This document shows positions 1 through 8,339 of a stretch of DNA of 13,837 nt, one piece after another. Positions within the stretch are counted from its first letter, which is position 1, and the number at the start of each line of letters is the position of its first letter. Source of the DNA: Bacillota bacterium (GTDB lineage Bacteria > Bacillota > UBA4882 > UBA8346); the NCBI GenBank assembly GCA_023415375.1, contig JAEZKW010000365.1, positions 1-13,837 on the forward strand. The letters are read 5' to 3'. Position numbers and translations under genes: made by a program. Under the pieces are notes generated by a model that saw nothing but the letters and a program-made list of their open reading frames with translations, ran no database searches and was not told where the DNA came from.

Positions 1-1032
1 ATGGTATTGGTGATGGGCGAAATTACCACCAATTGTTATGTTGATATACCCAAAGTCGTGCGGGAAACCATTCGGGAGATCGGATATACCCGGGCGAAAT
101 TTGGTTTTGATTGTGATACATGTGCAATTTTAACTTCTATTGATGAACAGTCGGCGGATATTGCTCTCGGTGTTAATAAGGCCCTCGAAGCCAAAAACGG
201 CGAAATGAATGACAAGGAAATCGAAGCGATTGGGGCCGGGGATCAAGGCATGGTCTTTGGTTATGCTTGCGATGAAACGCCGGAATACATGCCGATGCCG
301 ATTGCACTAGCTCATCAATTAACCCGGAAGCTTTCCGAAGTCCGGAAAAGCGAAGAACTTAGTTATTTACGGCCCGACGGTAAGAGCCAAGTAACAGTGG
401 AATACGATGACGGAATACCGGTTCGGGTTGATACTGTTATTATTTCCAGTCAGCACGACTCGGTAGTAACTCATGAGCAGATTGAGAAAGATATTATCGA
501 AAAAGTTATCAAAAAAGTGATACCAGGCAAGATGATCGATGATAAAACCCGATTTCTGGTAAATCCCACCGGACGTTTCGTAGTGGGAGGGCCCCAAGGA
601 GATTCCGGACTTACCGGTCGTAAAATTATTGTCGATACATACGGTGGTATGGCTCGTCATGGCGGCGGTGCTTTTTCCGGTAAAGATCCGACGAAAGTCG
701 ACCGTTCGGCTGCTTATGCCGCCCGTTATGCCGCCAAAAATGTGGTTGCCGCCGGACTTGCCAAAAAGTGCGAGATTCAGGTGGCATATGCGATTGGAGT
801 GGCAAAGCCCGTATCAATCCTTGTAGATACCTTTGGTACAGGGAAAAAATCCGATGAGGAGATTGCGGAGTTGGTCAAACAAACCTTCGATTTCAGGCCG
901 GCCGCGATTATCCGCGATTTAAACCTACGCCGGCCCATCTATAAACAAACAGCCGCCTATGGGCATTTTGGAAGAAACGATCTGGATTTACCATGGGAAC
1001 GTTTGGATAAAGTGGCTTTGCTAAAGAAATAA
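1..1032 (+). CDS. metK: S-adenosylmethionine synthetase, 5' end outside window
   Basis: This enzyme makes S-adenosylmethionine from methionine and ATP in the cytoplasm. The visible 343 residues match the MetK family from about residue 50 onward. They start at the strand that reads VLVMGEITT, include the GAGDQG ATP/metal loop near visible residue 79, the NPTGRFVVGGPQGDSGLTGRK segment near 189, and the loop GGGAFSGKDPTKVDRSAAY, and they end in the usual AAYGHFGR...PWE tail. Full-length members have about 390-400 residues, so roughly 50 N-terminal residues, including the HPDK motif, lie before the window. The ATG at base 1 is therefore an internal Met and not the start. The gene ends at TAA 1030-1032 and is followed at once by a terminator, so it is the last gene of its transcript. 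Confidence 0.97.
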   Translation: MVLVMGEITTNCYVDIPKVVRETIREIGYTRAKFGFDCDTCAILTSIDEQSADIALGVNKALEAKNGEMNDKEIEAIGAGDQGMVFGYACDETPEYMPMPIALAHQLTRKLSEVRKSEELSYLRPDGKSQVTVEYDDGIPVRVDTVIISSQHDSVVTHEQIEKDIIEKVIKKVIPGKMIDDKTRFLVNPTGRFVVGGPQGDSGLTGRKIIVDTYGGMARHGGGAFSGKDPTKVDRSAAYAARYAAKNVVAAGLAKKCEIQVAYAIGVAKPVSILVDTFGTGKKSDEEIAELVKQTFDFRPAAIIRDLNLRRPIYKQTAAYGHFGRNDLDLPWERLDKVALLKK

Positions 1033-1051
1033 GCCCTATAGACTGATAGAT

Positions 1052-1080
1052 AAAAAACCGGGTTAACCGGTTTTTTATTT
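1052..1080 (+). terminator. Rho-independent terminator of metK
   Basis: A 10-bp stem AAAAAACCGG / CCGGTTTTTT with a five-base GTTAA loop runs from 1052 to 1076, and the 3' arm itself supplies the U-run (TTTTTTATTTT). It begins 20 bases after the metK stop. The A-run before the stem makes it potentially bidirectional. Confidence 0.88.
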
Positions 1081-1220
1081 TGCGGGAATAGTGTTAAATT
1101 TTGGATAAGCGATGATGGTAAATGTTTTTGAAAAGTATAAAGTTCGGAACTTACATTGCCGAAGTTTAACTATATGAAAAGTTTGGTCATGAAGTGATTT
1201 ACAATTCGAGGTGCGTTTGG

Positions 1221-1880
1221 ATGGCAGTTATTAGATTGTTTATTGTTGCTGATTTTATTTCGGGTGGTCAAGGCCTAAAAGAAATTCTTGGTTCTCAAAA
1301 AGATTTTATGATTGTAGATGAAGCTCAATTTGGTATGGATACATTGGATAAAATTATTGTTTTAAAACCCGATGTAGTCTTAATAGACACCAACCTGATT
1401 GGTAATGATGGATTAGAATTGACAGCCGATTTGAAACAGAAATCACCCTCAGCGAAAGTACTCATCGTAACTACAGACACCAACCAGCATCATTTGTCAA
1501 AGAGCATTAGGGCCGGAGCTCTGGGATATATTCTTAAAGATTGTGACTTTTCGATTCTTTGTGAAGCGATACGAACCGTAGCCCGGGGTGATGCCTATAT
1601 ACAACCATGCTTGCTTTCAACATTGCTTGCTGAGTTTAGGCAATTTTTATCAGAAGAGAAACAAGTGGTTTTGCCAGAGCAATTGGGGCTCACCCATCGG
1701 GAATTTGAAATCGTAAATCATATCGCCTGCGGCGCAAGTAATAAAGAGATCGCCGAACAACTTTTCATTAGTGAGAAAACTGTGAAAAATCATGTCAGTA
1801 ATATTTTGCGTAAGATGGAACTGGAAGATCGGACTCAAGTAGCGGTTTATGCATATCGTAAAGGTCTTATTGCTAAATAG
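1221..1880 (+). CDS. NarL/LuxR-family response regulator
   Basis: This is a DNA-binding response regulator of 219 residues, with a CheY-like receiver followed by a LuxR-type helix-turn-helix. The likely phospho-acceptor is Asp56 (VVLIDTNL), the switch Thr lies at about 84-85 (VLIVTTDT) and the conserved Lys is 106 (GYILKD). The HTH covers about residues 156-216 (LTHREFEIV ... NKEIAEQLFISEKTVKNHV). The N-terminal acidic pair, usually DD, reads VAD here, so one metal-binding acid is missing. The frame extends upstream to a GTG at 1194, but GAGGTG at 1208-1213 sits seven bases before the ATG at 1221, so I use that start. No histidine kinase is adjacent, so the partner and target genes cannot be told from the window. 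The family assignment is sure; the signal is unknown. Confidence 0.92.
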   Translation: MAVIRLFIVADFISGGQGLKEILGSQKDFMIVDEAQFGMDTLDKIIVLKPDVVLIDTNLIGNDGLELTADLKQKSPSAKVLIVTTDTNQHHLSKSIRAGALGYILKDCDFSILCEAIRTVARGDAYIQPCLLSTLLAEFRQFLSEEKQVVLPEQLGLTHREFEIVNHIACGASNKEIAEQLFISEKTVKNHVSNILRKMELEDRTQVAVYAYRKGLIAK

Positions 1881-2006
1881 TCCTTCTTTCAAAGAGGAAC
1901 CAAGGTACCATTAGAGAGATACAGCTTTAAAACCAATAGCCTATAGCTGACAGCAATAACTATCTTGTGCTTCAATGTTTTTTCAGATAGCATTGATTTT
2001 AGAGGG

Positions 2007-2120
2007 GCTGTCTCAAAAGAAAATTTATCGATAGAGATATACAATATATTCACATTTGCTTATTCATTGGAGCAATATATTGTATATCTCATTGATTTTT
2101 TAAAACACTTTTGAGACAGC
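2007..2120. repeat. Fold-back (MITE-like) inverted-repeat element
   Basis: The ends are a perfect 13-bp inverted repeat: GCTGTCTCAAAAG at 2007-2019 and CTTTTGAGACAGC at 2108-2120. Inside is a second perfect 17-bp arm pair (2034-2050 with 2074-2090, GAGATATACAATATATT), which continues with a G-T-tolerant helix 2027-2032/2091-2096 past a one-base bulge. The whole 114 bases can fold into one long hairpin and codes for nothing. It lies between the response regulator and the DUF192 gene. It could be a non-autonomous transposon remnant or an oversized terminator-like hairpin. No target-site duplication is obvious. Confidence 0.7.
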
Positions 2121-2176
2121 TTCCTATTCATTTTTTTGCATATGATGAATGAGAGATTGGTTAAAAGGGGAAACCC

Positions 2177-2539
2177 ATGGATTGGAAATGGCAAAATCAA
2201 ACTGTGACGATTATTCGGGATGGAAAAGAATGGACCCGGGTTCAACGGGTGTTACCCTTTTGGAAATTTTTACAGGGCTTATTGATATTCCGCAAATTAC
2301 CAGGGGAAGGGATCAATGGTTTAATATGTTATCCCTGTAAATTTGTTTATATGTTTGGAACAGGGTTTGCCATTGATGTTGTGTACTGCAATTGTGATAA
2401 GGAAATCGTTTATATTATGGATGGTCTGGTTCCTTATAAAGCGGGGCCTTACATTAAAAATTCCTGTTTTGTATTGGTATTTCCTGCGGAAACGGTGTTT
2501 GATTCCGGTTTGAGAGTCGGAGAGAGGCTCCGGTGGTAA
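2177..2539 (+). CDS. DUF192-family protein
   Basis: This 120-residue protein resembles the DUF192 fold. The recognisable stretch runs from about residue 45 to the C-terminus: a short Cys-containing segment (ICYPCKFVYMFGTGFAIDVVY) in the place of the usual FMRFPIDVVF motif, then the hydrophobic strands IVYIMDGLVPYKAG and CFVLVFPAETV, ending in a GLRVGERLRW segment like the family's final G-D strand. Many DUF192 proteins are exported; this one has no signal peptide. The start is ATG 2177, preceded by AAAAGGGG at 2163-2170. The family has no firmly established biochemical role. The gene stands alone, 97 bases before the nucleoside kinase on the same strand. Confidence 0.75.
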   Translation: MDWKWQNQTVTIIRDGKEWTRVQRVLPFWKFLQGLLIFRKLPGEGINGLICYPCKFVYMFGTGFAIDVVYCNCDKEIVYIMDGLVPYKAGPYIKNSCFVLVFPAETVFDSGLRVGERLRW

Positions 2540-2636
2540 ATACTTCTGCTTGAGCTTTATTTTTACTTTCTCTATAATTTATCTACATAGTCTATCTTTA
2601 ACTTAAAACGGATTTTAAAATTTTGGGGGTGGCAAC

Positions 2637-4304
2637 ATGGCTGAAGTTTTAAATTTTGAATTACCGGATGGGACCAATTGTTCATATCCTTTGGGGACCA
2701 CTTTCAGGGAGATGGCACGTGATTTGCAATCGCGATATATTTCGCCGGTTGTTGCCGTCAAGTTGAATCATGAAATACGTGATTTGTATTATACTCCGGA
2801 AAAAGGCGGTAAGTTGGCGCCGATAGATTTGAGTCAGGAGGATGGAGTGCGAATTTATTCCCGCAGTCTATCTTTGGTTATGTTACGAGCTGCCGAAGAG
2901 TTGTACCCAGACTGCAAGATTCGCTTTGAACATTCATTAAGCAAGGGTATTTATGGGGAGATTTATTTCCAAAATAACGAAACTTTTACAGAAAAAGAGT
3001 TTCGCTCGATAGCTGCCAGGATGCAGGCAATTATTGATGCTGATGAGCCGATTACTAAAGAAACGATGCCCTTAAGCAAGGCAATAGAACTTTTTAAACA
3101 GCAAGGGCAAATGGATAAAGTCCGGTTAATGCAATTTAAAAAGAATCCGGAGACTCATATTTATCATTGTGGGAGTTATTCTGATTATTTTTACGGCTAT
3201 ATGGTCCCTTCCACCGGCTATTTAAAACAGTTTGACTTAAAGTTTTATTTACCTGGTTTCATTTTGCGTTTTCCCACCAAAAGCAGTCCGACACAAATAC
3301 CTCGTTTTGAGGAACAGCGGAAATTAGCCCGGATTTTCTATGAGTTTGAAAAATGGGGCGAAATCATGGAGATTGAGGATGTAGGAGCCCTTAATCAACA
3401 GATAGCTGCCGGAAGGTCCGGAGAATTGATCCGGATTGCCGAAGCCCTGCATGAAAAGAAGATTGGTCAAATTGCCGATCAAATCACCGCGGACCGGGAA
3501 CGGATTAAAGTTGTGCTAATTGCCGGCCCTTCATCTTCCGGTAAAACTACATTTGCGCACCGCTTGGCGGTTCAGCTCAAGGTTAACGGTTTGCGGCCGG
3601 TTCCTATCTCAATTGATGACTATTTTGTAGATCGGCATCAGACACCACTGGGTCCGGATGGTTTACCTGATTTTGAATGCATTGAGGCTCTTAATGTAGA
3701 ACTTTTTAATGAGCATTTGACCGCATTAATCCAGGGTCAGCCGGTGGTTTTGCCTCGTTACGATTTCCCAAAAGGACGTAGCGAGAGTAGTGGGGTTACT
3801 TTACAGATAACGAAAGAGCAACCTATCATCATTGAAGGGATTCACGGTCTTAATGATAAATTGACTTCGAATATTCCTAAGGATAATAAGTTCAAAATCT
3901 ATATCAGCGCCCTGACACAGTTGAATATTGACGACCATAACCGGATTCCGACGACGGATAACCGGGTTATCCGTAGGATTGTCCGGGATAACCAGTTCCG
4001 TGGGCATGATGCCTTGAAGACTATCGGGATGTGGCCGATGGTACGTAGGGGAGAAGAGGCCCATATCTTTCCATTCCAGGAAGAAGCAGATGTCATGTTT
4101 AATTCGGCACTTATTTATGAGTTGGCGGTATTGAAAAAGTACGCTGAACCTTTGTTGCAGCGAATCACCAACGAGTATCCGGAGTTTTCAGAAGCCAAAC
4201 GATTGTTGAAATTTCTGAGTTATTTTTTACCGATGGACGATTCCGAAGTACCCTTAAATTCGATTATTCGTGAGTTTATCGGTTGTAGTTGCTTTCAGGT
4301 GTAA
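2637..4304 (+). CDS. Nucleoside (uridine-kinase-like) kinase with TGS and tRNA-SAD-like domains
   Basis: This is a 555-residue cytosolic protein built in three parts. Residues 1-70 form a TGS-like domain (LNFELPDGTNCSYPLGTTF). Residues about 75-230 resemble the second additional domain of threonyl-tRNA synthetase, with the segment HIYHCGSYSDYFYGYMVPST. From about 285 there is a P-loop kinase of the uridine kinase/phosphoribulokinase type. Walker A is GPSSSGKTT at 297-305, followed by PISIDDYFVDR and, further on, the IIIEGIHGLND segment that resembles the uridine kinase EG(I/L) strand. This architecture is known in Firmicutes and Thermotogae and is annotated as nucleoside kinase; the phosphate acceptor here is inferred. 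The TGS/SAD domains suggest an RNA or nucleotide sensing role, which is inference. The start ATG at 2637 follows GGGGGTGG at about 2624-2631. It is monocistronic and converges with the VOC gene. Confidence 0.92.
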   Translation: MAEVLNFELPDGTNCSYPLGTTFREMARDLQSRYISPVVAVKLNHEIRDLYYTPEKGGKLAPIDLSQEDGVRIYSRSLSLVMLRAAEELYPDCKIRFEHSLSKGIYGEIYFQNNETFTEKEFRSIAARMQAIIDADEPITKETMPLSKAIELFKQQGQMDKVRLMQFKKNPETHIYHCGSYSDYFYGYMVPSTGYLKQFDLKFYLPGFILRFPTKSSPTQIPRFEEQRKLARIFYEFEKWGEIMEIEDVGALNQQIAAGRSGELIRIAEALHEKKIGQIADQITADRERIKVVLIAGPSSSGKTTFAHRLAVQLKVNGLRPVPISIDDYFVDRHQTPLGPDGLPDFECIEALNVELFNEHLTALIQGQPVVLPRYDFPKGRSESSGVTLQITKEQPIIIEGIHGLNDKLTSNIPKDNKFKIYISALTQLNIDDHNRIPTTDNRVIRRIVRDNQFRGHDALKTIGMWPMVRRGEEAHIFPFQEEADVMFNSALIYELAVLKKYAEPLLQRITNEYPEFSEAKRLLKFLSYFLPMDDSEVPLNSIIREFIGCSCFQV

Positions 4305-4321
4305 TTGAGTGCGCTACCGGA

Positions 4322-4415
4322 GGCTGTCTTGAAAAATAATTTAAAATCAAAAGATAGGGAAACATACCAGATATAAAATATTGAATTTATATTTCAATCT
4401 ATTTTGGGGCAGTCC
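4322..4415. repeat. Diverged copy of the fold-back element or bidirectional terminator
   Basis: The left arm GGCTGTCTTGAAAAATA (4322-4338) can pair with TATTTTGGGGCAGTCC (4400-4415) if G-U pairs and two bulges are allowed. The left end strongly resembles the GGCTGTCTCAAAAG end of the element at 2007. The interior is AT-rich with imperfect inverted repeats. It lies between convergent genes, so it may now serve as a shared terminator. The relation to the 2007 element is suggestive only. Confidence 0.4.
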
Positions 4416-4429
4416 CTTTTGCAAATTTT

Positions 4430-4855
4430 TTATTGAGTCATTCTTTTAATGATTGGATGATCATCGTTTAATTGAAGTAAGTCCCAAAGGTTACCATACA
4501 AATCTTTAAATACAGCCACCATTCCATAGGATTCTTTTTTTGGCTCCCGAACAAATTCAATTCCTTTAGAAACCATTTCATTATAATCTCTCCAGAAATC
4601 GTCTGAGTTTAGAAATAGAAACACTCTACCTCCCGTTTGGGAACCGATATACATTTCTTGTTCGGGTTTAGAAGCTCTTGCAAGAAGAAGAGTCGTTTCT
4701 TTTGAGCCTGGAGGGGCAACAACAACCCAACGCTTATCTTGCTCGGGTTGATAGGTATCTTCAATTAATGTGAAATTGAGTTTGTTGGTATAAAAATCAA
4801 TAGCTTCATCATAATCCTGCACGACTAAAGCAATATGAACAATTGACTGTTTCAT
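4430..4855 (-). CDS. VOC (glyoxalase/bleomycin-resistance fold) protein
   Basis: The 141-residue protein has the single-module VOC pattern: an opening strand with His7 (VHIALVVQD), the helix DEAIDFYTNKLNF, a central strand GGRVFLFLNSDDF, and the closing segment VAVFKDLYGNLWDLLQ, equivalent to the family's F-D-P-x-G-N-x-W-E-L ending. The central His common in metal-binding members is absent and the final Glu is replaced by Asp, so metal binding is doubtful. Substrates in this superfamily cannot be predicted from sequence. A GGAGG lies at about 4869-4873 on the minus strand, 12-13 bases from the ATG, which is rather far. It lies 58 bases downstream of the AsmA-like gene in the same direction and may be cotranscribed. 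Confidence 0.88.
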   Translation of the reverse strand: MKQSIVHIALVVQDYDEAIDFYTNKLNFTLIEDTYQPEQDKRWVVVAPPGSKETTLLLARASKPEQEMYIGSQTGGRVFLFLNSDDFWRDYNEMVSKGIEFVREPKKESYGMVAVFKDLYGNLWDLLQLNDDHPIIKRMTQ

Positions 4856-4913
4856 TAAGTAAATAATCCTCCGTTTTCGAAAAACATAAAATAAGCTTTT
4901 GCTTTCACCAAAG

Positions 4914-6089
4914 TTAGTTCCGACGTCTGAAAATTTCTTTCAATACATTGACAACCTTATTACTAACTCTTTTTACATTGGAAGAGTCGCCAATTTTATC
5001 GATCTCAAGTTTATCGCGGAGGCTTTTTGCAATAGACTCGATGATTCTAAACCTTACATTGGTTCTTAAATCCGTTAAGCGGTCGGAAAGGGCAAAGTCG
5101 AAATTTAATTTACCGTGGCCTTTTTGAATTCTATTCAATAATAAATTGGCAGGAGCGCCGATGAGAACTCTGCTGAAAGTATGGCCGTTTTTTGGGGTAA
5201 GCTGAAGTCTTTTGATTGCAACATGGTGGTAACTGTTTAAGTAATCGTTATGACACTTCAAATCGGAGCTGATAGTGGCTTGACCGGATTTGACGGTGAC
5301 CGTGGAACTAGGGACCAGGTAACTATAGTCGGCCAGAAACAAGCCGGTGATCCGGCTTTTAGCGGTGAAACTAAGTTTTTTACAGCCAAAAAGTCCGGTT
5401 CCATAGAAGCTGACTTCGGCTGGGTGGCTTGACCCGATTAAAGATGAACCGGAAAAGTCGGTTGCCATTTTATCGGGATTGGGCAAGACCAGGTTTTTCA
5501 GAATGAGATTTGCTCTTCTAAAGACCAGAGTCGGTTGATGGCTATGGCTGATGGCATAGCTTTTAAAAATAATTTTGCTATTTACCAGGTTAAAGCGGTC
5601 GAGCCTAATCGGAAAGCCTGACTCCCATGCGGATACCAAAGGGGTGTTTCCGCTAAACCGGGTCAGATAATAATCAAGGTTCATATCACCGTTTTGATAT
5701 TGAATGATTTCAATTTCAGGCTGAATCACAGTAATATTTGTAATAACCAATTGTTTATGGAGTAGTGGAATCAGTGCTACCCGTAAATTGAGACCCTTTG
5801 CTTGTAGCAGGTTCCCCTTACCAAAATCAGGCGCCTGGGCTAAACTAATTTGATTGACCTTTACTACAGCTCCAGGGAAAAGTGAAACCTTGATTGAGCC
5901 GATTTTTAGTTTATCGCCAAATTCTGCAGTTACTTGTTGTTTTACCAAGACAGTTGCGATAGGACTTAGAAAAGAGGGCAGAATTGTAATTATTAACAGG
6001 ATGCATATGAGAAAGGCCAATAAAATCGAAAGTATAACAGTCTTCCTCTTGGTAATCGGCTTTTTAGACATAGGAATTTCGCTTTCCAT
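4914..6089 (-). CDS. AsmA-like membrane-anchored protein
   Basis: This is a 391-residue protein with one N-terminal transmembrane anchor (about residues 17-39, VILSILLAFLICILLIITIL) and a large extracytoplasmic part. The N-terminal pattern resembles the AsmA/DUF748 family: a strand about 60-75 (LKIGSIKVSLFPG), then VNQISLAQAPDFG, LNLRVALIPLL, and IQPEIEIIQYQNGDMNLD. AsmA-like proteins belong to the bridge-like lipid-transfer group and shape outer-membrane lipid content in diderm bacteria; the role here is inferred. The frame is open up to 6182, but CCTCC at 6099-6103 (GGAGG on the minus strand) is nine bases before the ATG at 6089, so I take MESEIPMSKK as the N-terminus. No periplasmic partner gene is in the window. 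Confidence 0.78.
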   Translation of the reverse strand: MESEIPMSKKPITKRKTVILSILLAFLICILLIITILPSFLSPIATVLVKQQVTAEFGDKLKIGSIKVSLFPGAVVKVNQISLAQAPDFGKGNLLQAKGLNLRVALIPLLHKQLVITNITVIQPEIEIIQYQNGDMNLDYYLTRFSGNTPLVSAWESGFPIRLDRFNLVNSKIIFKSYAISHSHQPTLVFRRANLILKNLVLPNPDKMATDFSGSSLIGSSHPAEVSFYGTGLFGCKKLSFTAKSRITGLFLADYSYLVPSSTVTVKSGQATISSDLKCHNDYLNSYHHVAIKRLQLTPKNGHTFSRVLIGAPANLLLNRIQKGHGKLNFDFALSDRLTDLRTNVRFRIIESIAKSLRDKLEIDKIGDSSNVKRVSNKVVNVLKEIFRRRN

Positions 6090-6270
6090 CAGCTTATGCC
6101 TCCAGTATGAATCATTTTTCGGGATTGTTTGTCCAGCCTTTAGGAGAAAAACAGCGGTGTTTCCCGAAGTGTTGCATTCCAATTATACTATAAAATTGAA
6201 ACCCAGGATACGAAATTCATGGAAATGGAAAAGTATGCCTATATAGGCAGTAACAGTTTAAAAATAATTA

Positions 6271-6300
6271 TTGACAACCCCCCTGCATTTTTGGTATTAT
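6271..6300 (+). promoter_or_regulatory. Sigma-A-type promoter of tRNA-Ala
   Basis: TTGACA at 6271-6276 and TATTAT at 6295-6300 are separated by 18 bases, close to consensus. It lies about 84 bases upstream of the mature tRNA 5' end with no gene between. Confidence 0.8.
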
Positions 6301-6308
6301 AATAAATG

Positions 6309-6378
6309 TTCACTGAGTCACTTAATTTACTAAGTTTTTAGTTCACTAGGTTCTTAGTTTACTAAGAAATTTACTCAG
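6309..6378 (+). repeat. Five copies of TTYACTNAG-like nonamer in the tRNA leader
   Basis: Related nonamers begin at 6309 (TTCACTGAG), 6326 (TTTACTAAG), 6342 (TTCACTAGG), 6358 (TTTACTAAG) and 6370 (TTTACTCAG), at intervals of 17, 16, 16 and 12 bases. Two of them sit in small palindromes such as CTTAGTTTACTAAG. The array fills the space between promoter and tRNA. It could be slippage-derived, a protein-binding array or part of the integration site. Confidence 0.6.
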
Positions 6379-6383
6379 CAAAC

Positions 6384-6459
<76 letters not shown>

Positions 6460-6471
6460 AAAGAATGACGC

Positions 6472-6501
6472 GGGTTTCCGAGATTTCGGGAACCCTTTTT
6501 T
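6472..6501 (+). terminator. Rho-independent terminator after tRNA-Ala
   Basis: A 10-bp stem GGGTTTCCGA (6472-6481) with TCGGGAACCC (6486-6495) and a GATT loop is followed by six T. It has one G-T pair. It ends the tRNA transcript and faces the 3' end of the integrase gene. Confidence 0.88.
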
Positions 6502-6574
6502 CATGCCTAAAAATCCACTTTTCTACGAATTTTGCAACAAAACTATGTAAACGCTCTATTACCAATAGTTTTAT

Positions 6575-7891
6575 TTAATTTACCTTCTTCTTTGAAAATC
6601 CGGTTAGTTTGTCGGCAGCTTGCTTTTTTAATTTTTCGGCAACATGGGTATAGGTGTCGCTTACAACCTTCATAGTTGCATCCCCGAGTTGCTCCTGGAT
6701 AGTCTTCATGTCTACATCATTTTCAAGAAGCATGGTTGCGTAGGAATGGCGTTGTTTATGAAAGGTCATCCCTTCATATCCATGCTGCCGCATTAATTTC
6801 AAGAAATGCTTGGTTAAGTGATCGGGAGTTACCGGCCGGCCATCCTCAAAAGTAAACACATATCCTGTTTTTTGATATGGTTGGCGTGGGTGTTTTCGCT
6901 TTGGCTTTTTCCACGGTTTTGCTTTAAGCTCCGCCTCTTCTTTATGCCGCTTGCTTTCCCAATGCCATATATCTTTTATTTGAATTTCTCTCCATTTTTT
7001 AAGAGCCTCTACAACATCATCAGGAAGTGGAATGGTTCGTATTCCTTTTTTGCTTTTGGTCCCTTTAGTGACGAGCTTGGTTTTGGGACCTTCTTTGGCG
7101 TAGGTATTTAATTTCACCTTTGCATTTTCAACTGTTAAGGTTTTATTTTCTAAATCGATTTTATCCCATTTCAGGGCAGCAATTTCGCTACGTCTGAGGC
7201 CTGTCCCGAAATCGGCAACATAAACAGCATACCAAGGATCGTATTTGATTTTGTCTAAAAAATCGGCAACCTGTTCGGTTGTCATATAAGCTACTTCTCC
7301 ACGCTTATATTGAATCTTATCAAGTCCAACAAATGGATTATCTAGTATTTTACGCATTCCAACAGCTTTATCTAAGGACATTGAAATAATGTCTTGTACA
7401 CCTCTTAAGGTTCTGGTTGATAATGGCTCATTCGATGGAATATAGTTTCCTTTGGTATCCTTTTTCTTACTTAATTTCTTTTCGAGGCGTAATTGATTAA
7501 AGAACTTCTGGAGCGTTTCGGGGTCTATATCTTTTAAAAGTTTCGAACCAAGTTTAGGTTTAATATGGATTCTAATTAAGCATTCATAATAATCATATGT
7601 TGATGTTGGTTGATCAATTGTTTTGGGTTTTATAATTTCATCTAACCAAAAAGCCAACCATTCTCCAAAGGTTTGTTTTGTTGGTTTGTTTATGCGCCCT
7701 TTTGTTACTAGTTCGGCTTGTTTTTTAATTTTGTTTTCTTTTGCTTCATTTTTATCAGTGGTCTCAAGATCAATCCATTCTCGGCCATAACCACCTTTAC
7801 CATCATTTAAAGCGGGATCCCATCCTGTACTTCTAACCCAATACCATTTACTATTCGACTTTCTTTGGAATAGCGTTCCTTCTCCGGCCAT
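6575..7891 (-). CDS. Tyrosine-type site-specific integrase
   Basis: This 438-residue tyrosine recombinase inserts and excises the element. It has an arm-binding-like N-terminus (about 1-70), a core-binding SAM-like domain (about 73-180) and a catalytic domain (about 200-430). The catalytic residues visible are Arg233 (GTGLRRSEI), Lys281 or 282 in the beta-hairpin (KSKKGIRTI), His378 and Arg381 (HKQRHSYAT) and the nucleophile Tyr414 (SDTYTHV). The histidine of the usual LGH motif is Asp404 (LGDATM), a variation seen in some phage integrases. A basic insert of about 35 residues (305-340) precedes the final box. The ATG at 7891 lies one base after the repressor stop, and its AAGGAGGT lies inside the repressor gene, so the two are translationally coupled. 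Confidence 0.96.
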   Translation of the reverse strand: MAGEGTLFQRKSNSKWYWVRSTGWDPALNDGKGGYGREWIDLETTDKNEAKENKIKKQAELVTKGRINKPTKQTFGEWLAFWLDEIIKPKTIDQPTSTYDYYECLIRIHIKPKLGSKLLKDIDPETLQKFFNQLRLEKKLSKKKDTKGNYIPSNEPLSTRTLRGVQDIISMSLDKAVGMRKILDNPFVGLDKIQYKRGEVAYMTTEQVADFLDKIKYDPWYAVYVADFGTGLRRSEIAALKWDKIDLENKTLTVENAKVKLNTYAKEGPKTKLVTKGTKSKKGIRTIPLPDDVVEALKKWREIQIKDIWHWESKRHKEEAELKAKPWKKPKRKHPRQPYQKTGYVFTFEDGRPVTPDHLTKHFLKLMRQHGYEGMTFHKQRHSYATMLLENDVDMKTIQEQLGDATMKVVSDTYTHVAEKLKKQAADKLTGFSKKKVN

Positions 7892-7892
7892 A

Positions 7893-8315
7893 TCAGCCTA
7901 CCTCCTTTGTTGATGACTGCTCGTATTGAGCTTTATTCATATCTTCAAGACCATTAACTAAATCAATAACAGTCTTTCGAGCCAATGGAGAAAGACTTCT
8001 ATATTTAGTCAGTAGTTCTATTTCGTCACCTGAAAACTCATTTTTGGCTGATTCGACTGGTTGTTTATTAAATAAATAATCTTTTAGTAAAAAATTCTCT
8101 GAAACGAAATATTCAATAGGGATTTGTAGGGCTTTTGATATATCAAATAAAGCTGATAGAGTCGGATATGTTCGACCCGATTCTATATCTCCTATATAAC
8201 TACGAGATAAACCTGTCTTTTCGGCCAGGACATCCTGCGTTAATTTCTCATCATAAATAGTTTCATAGACTCTTCGACCAGATTTTATTCTTTTTCCAAC
8301 CTCTTCTTTTTCCAA
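7893..8315 (-). CDS. XRE-family repressor
   Basis: This 140-residue protein has an N-terminal Cro/cI-type helix-turn-helix at about 24-70 (LTQDVLAEKTGLSRSYIGDIESGRTYPTLSAL). A C-terminal part of about 60 residues without peptidase motifs follows, so it is not a LexA-like self-cleaving repressor. The start is TTG 8315, nine bases after AGGTGG on the minus strand; no ATG fits better. It is the first gene of a leftward operon with the integrase. By position it should keep the element integrated by repressing the rightward promoter and probably its own. The operator candidates lie in 8340-8510. Confidence 0.9.
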   Translation of the reverse strand: MEKEEVGKRIKSGRRVYETIYDEKLTQDVLAEKTGLSRSYIGDIESGRTYPTLSALFDISKALQIPIEYFVSENFLLKDYLFNKQPVESAKNEFSGDEIELLTKYRSLSPLARKTVIDLVNGLEDMNKAQYEQSSTKEVG

Positions 8316-8339
8316 TTATTTCAACCACCTTTCGAAAAA

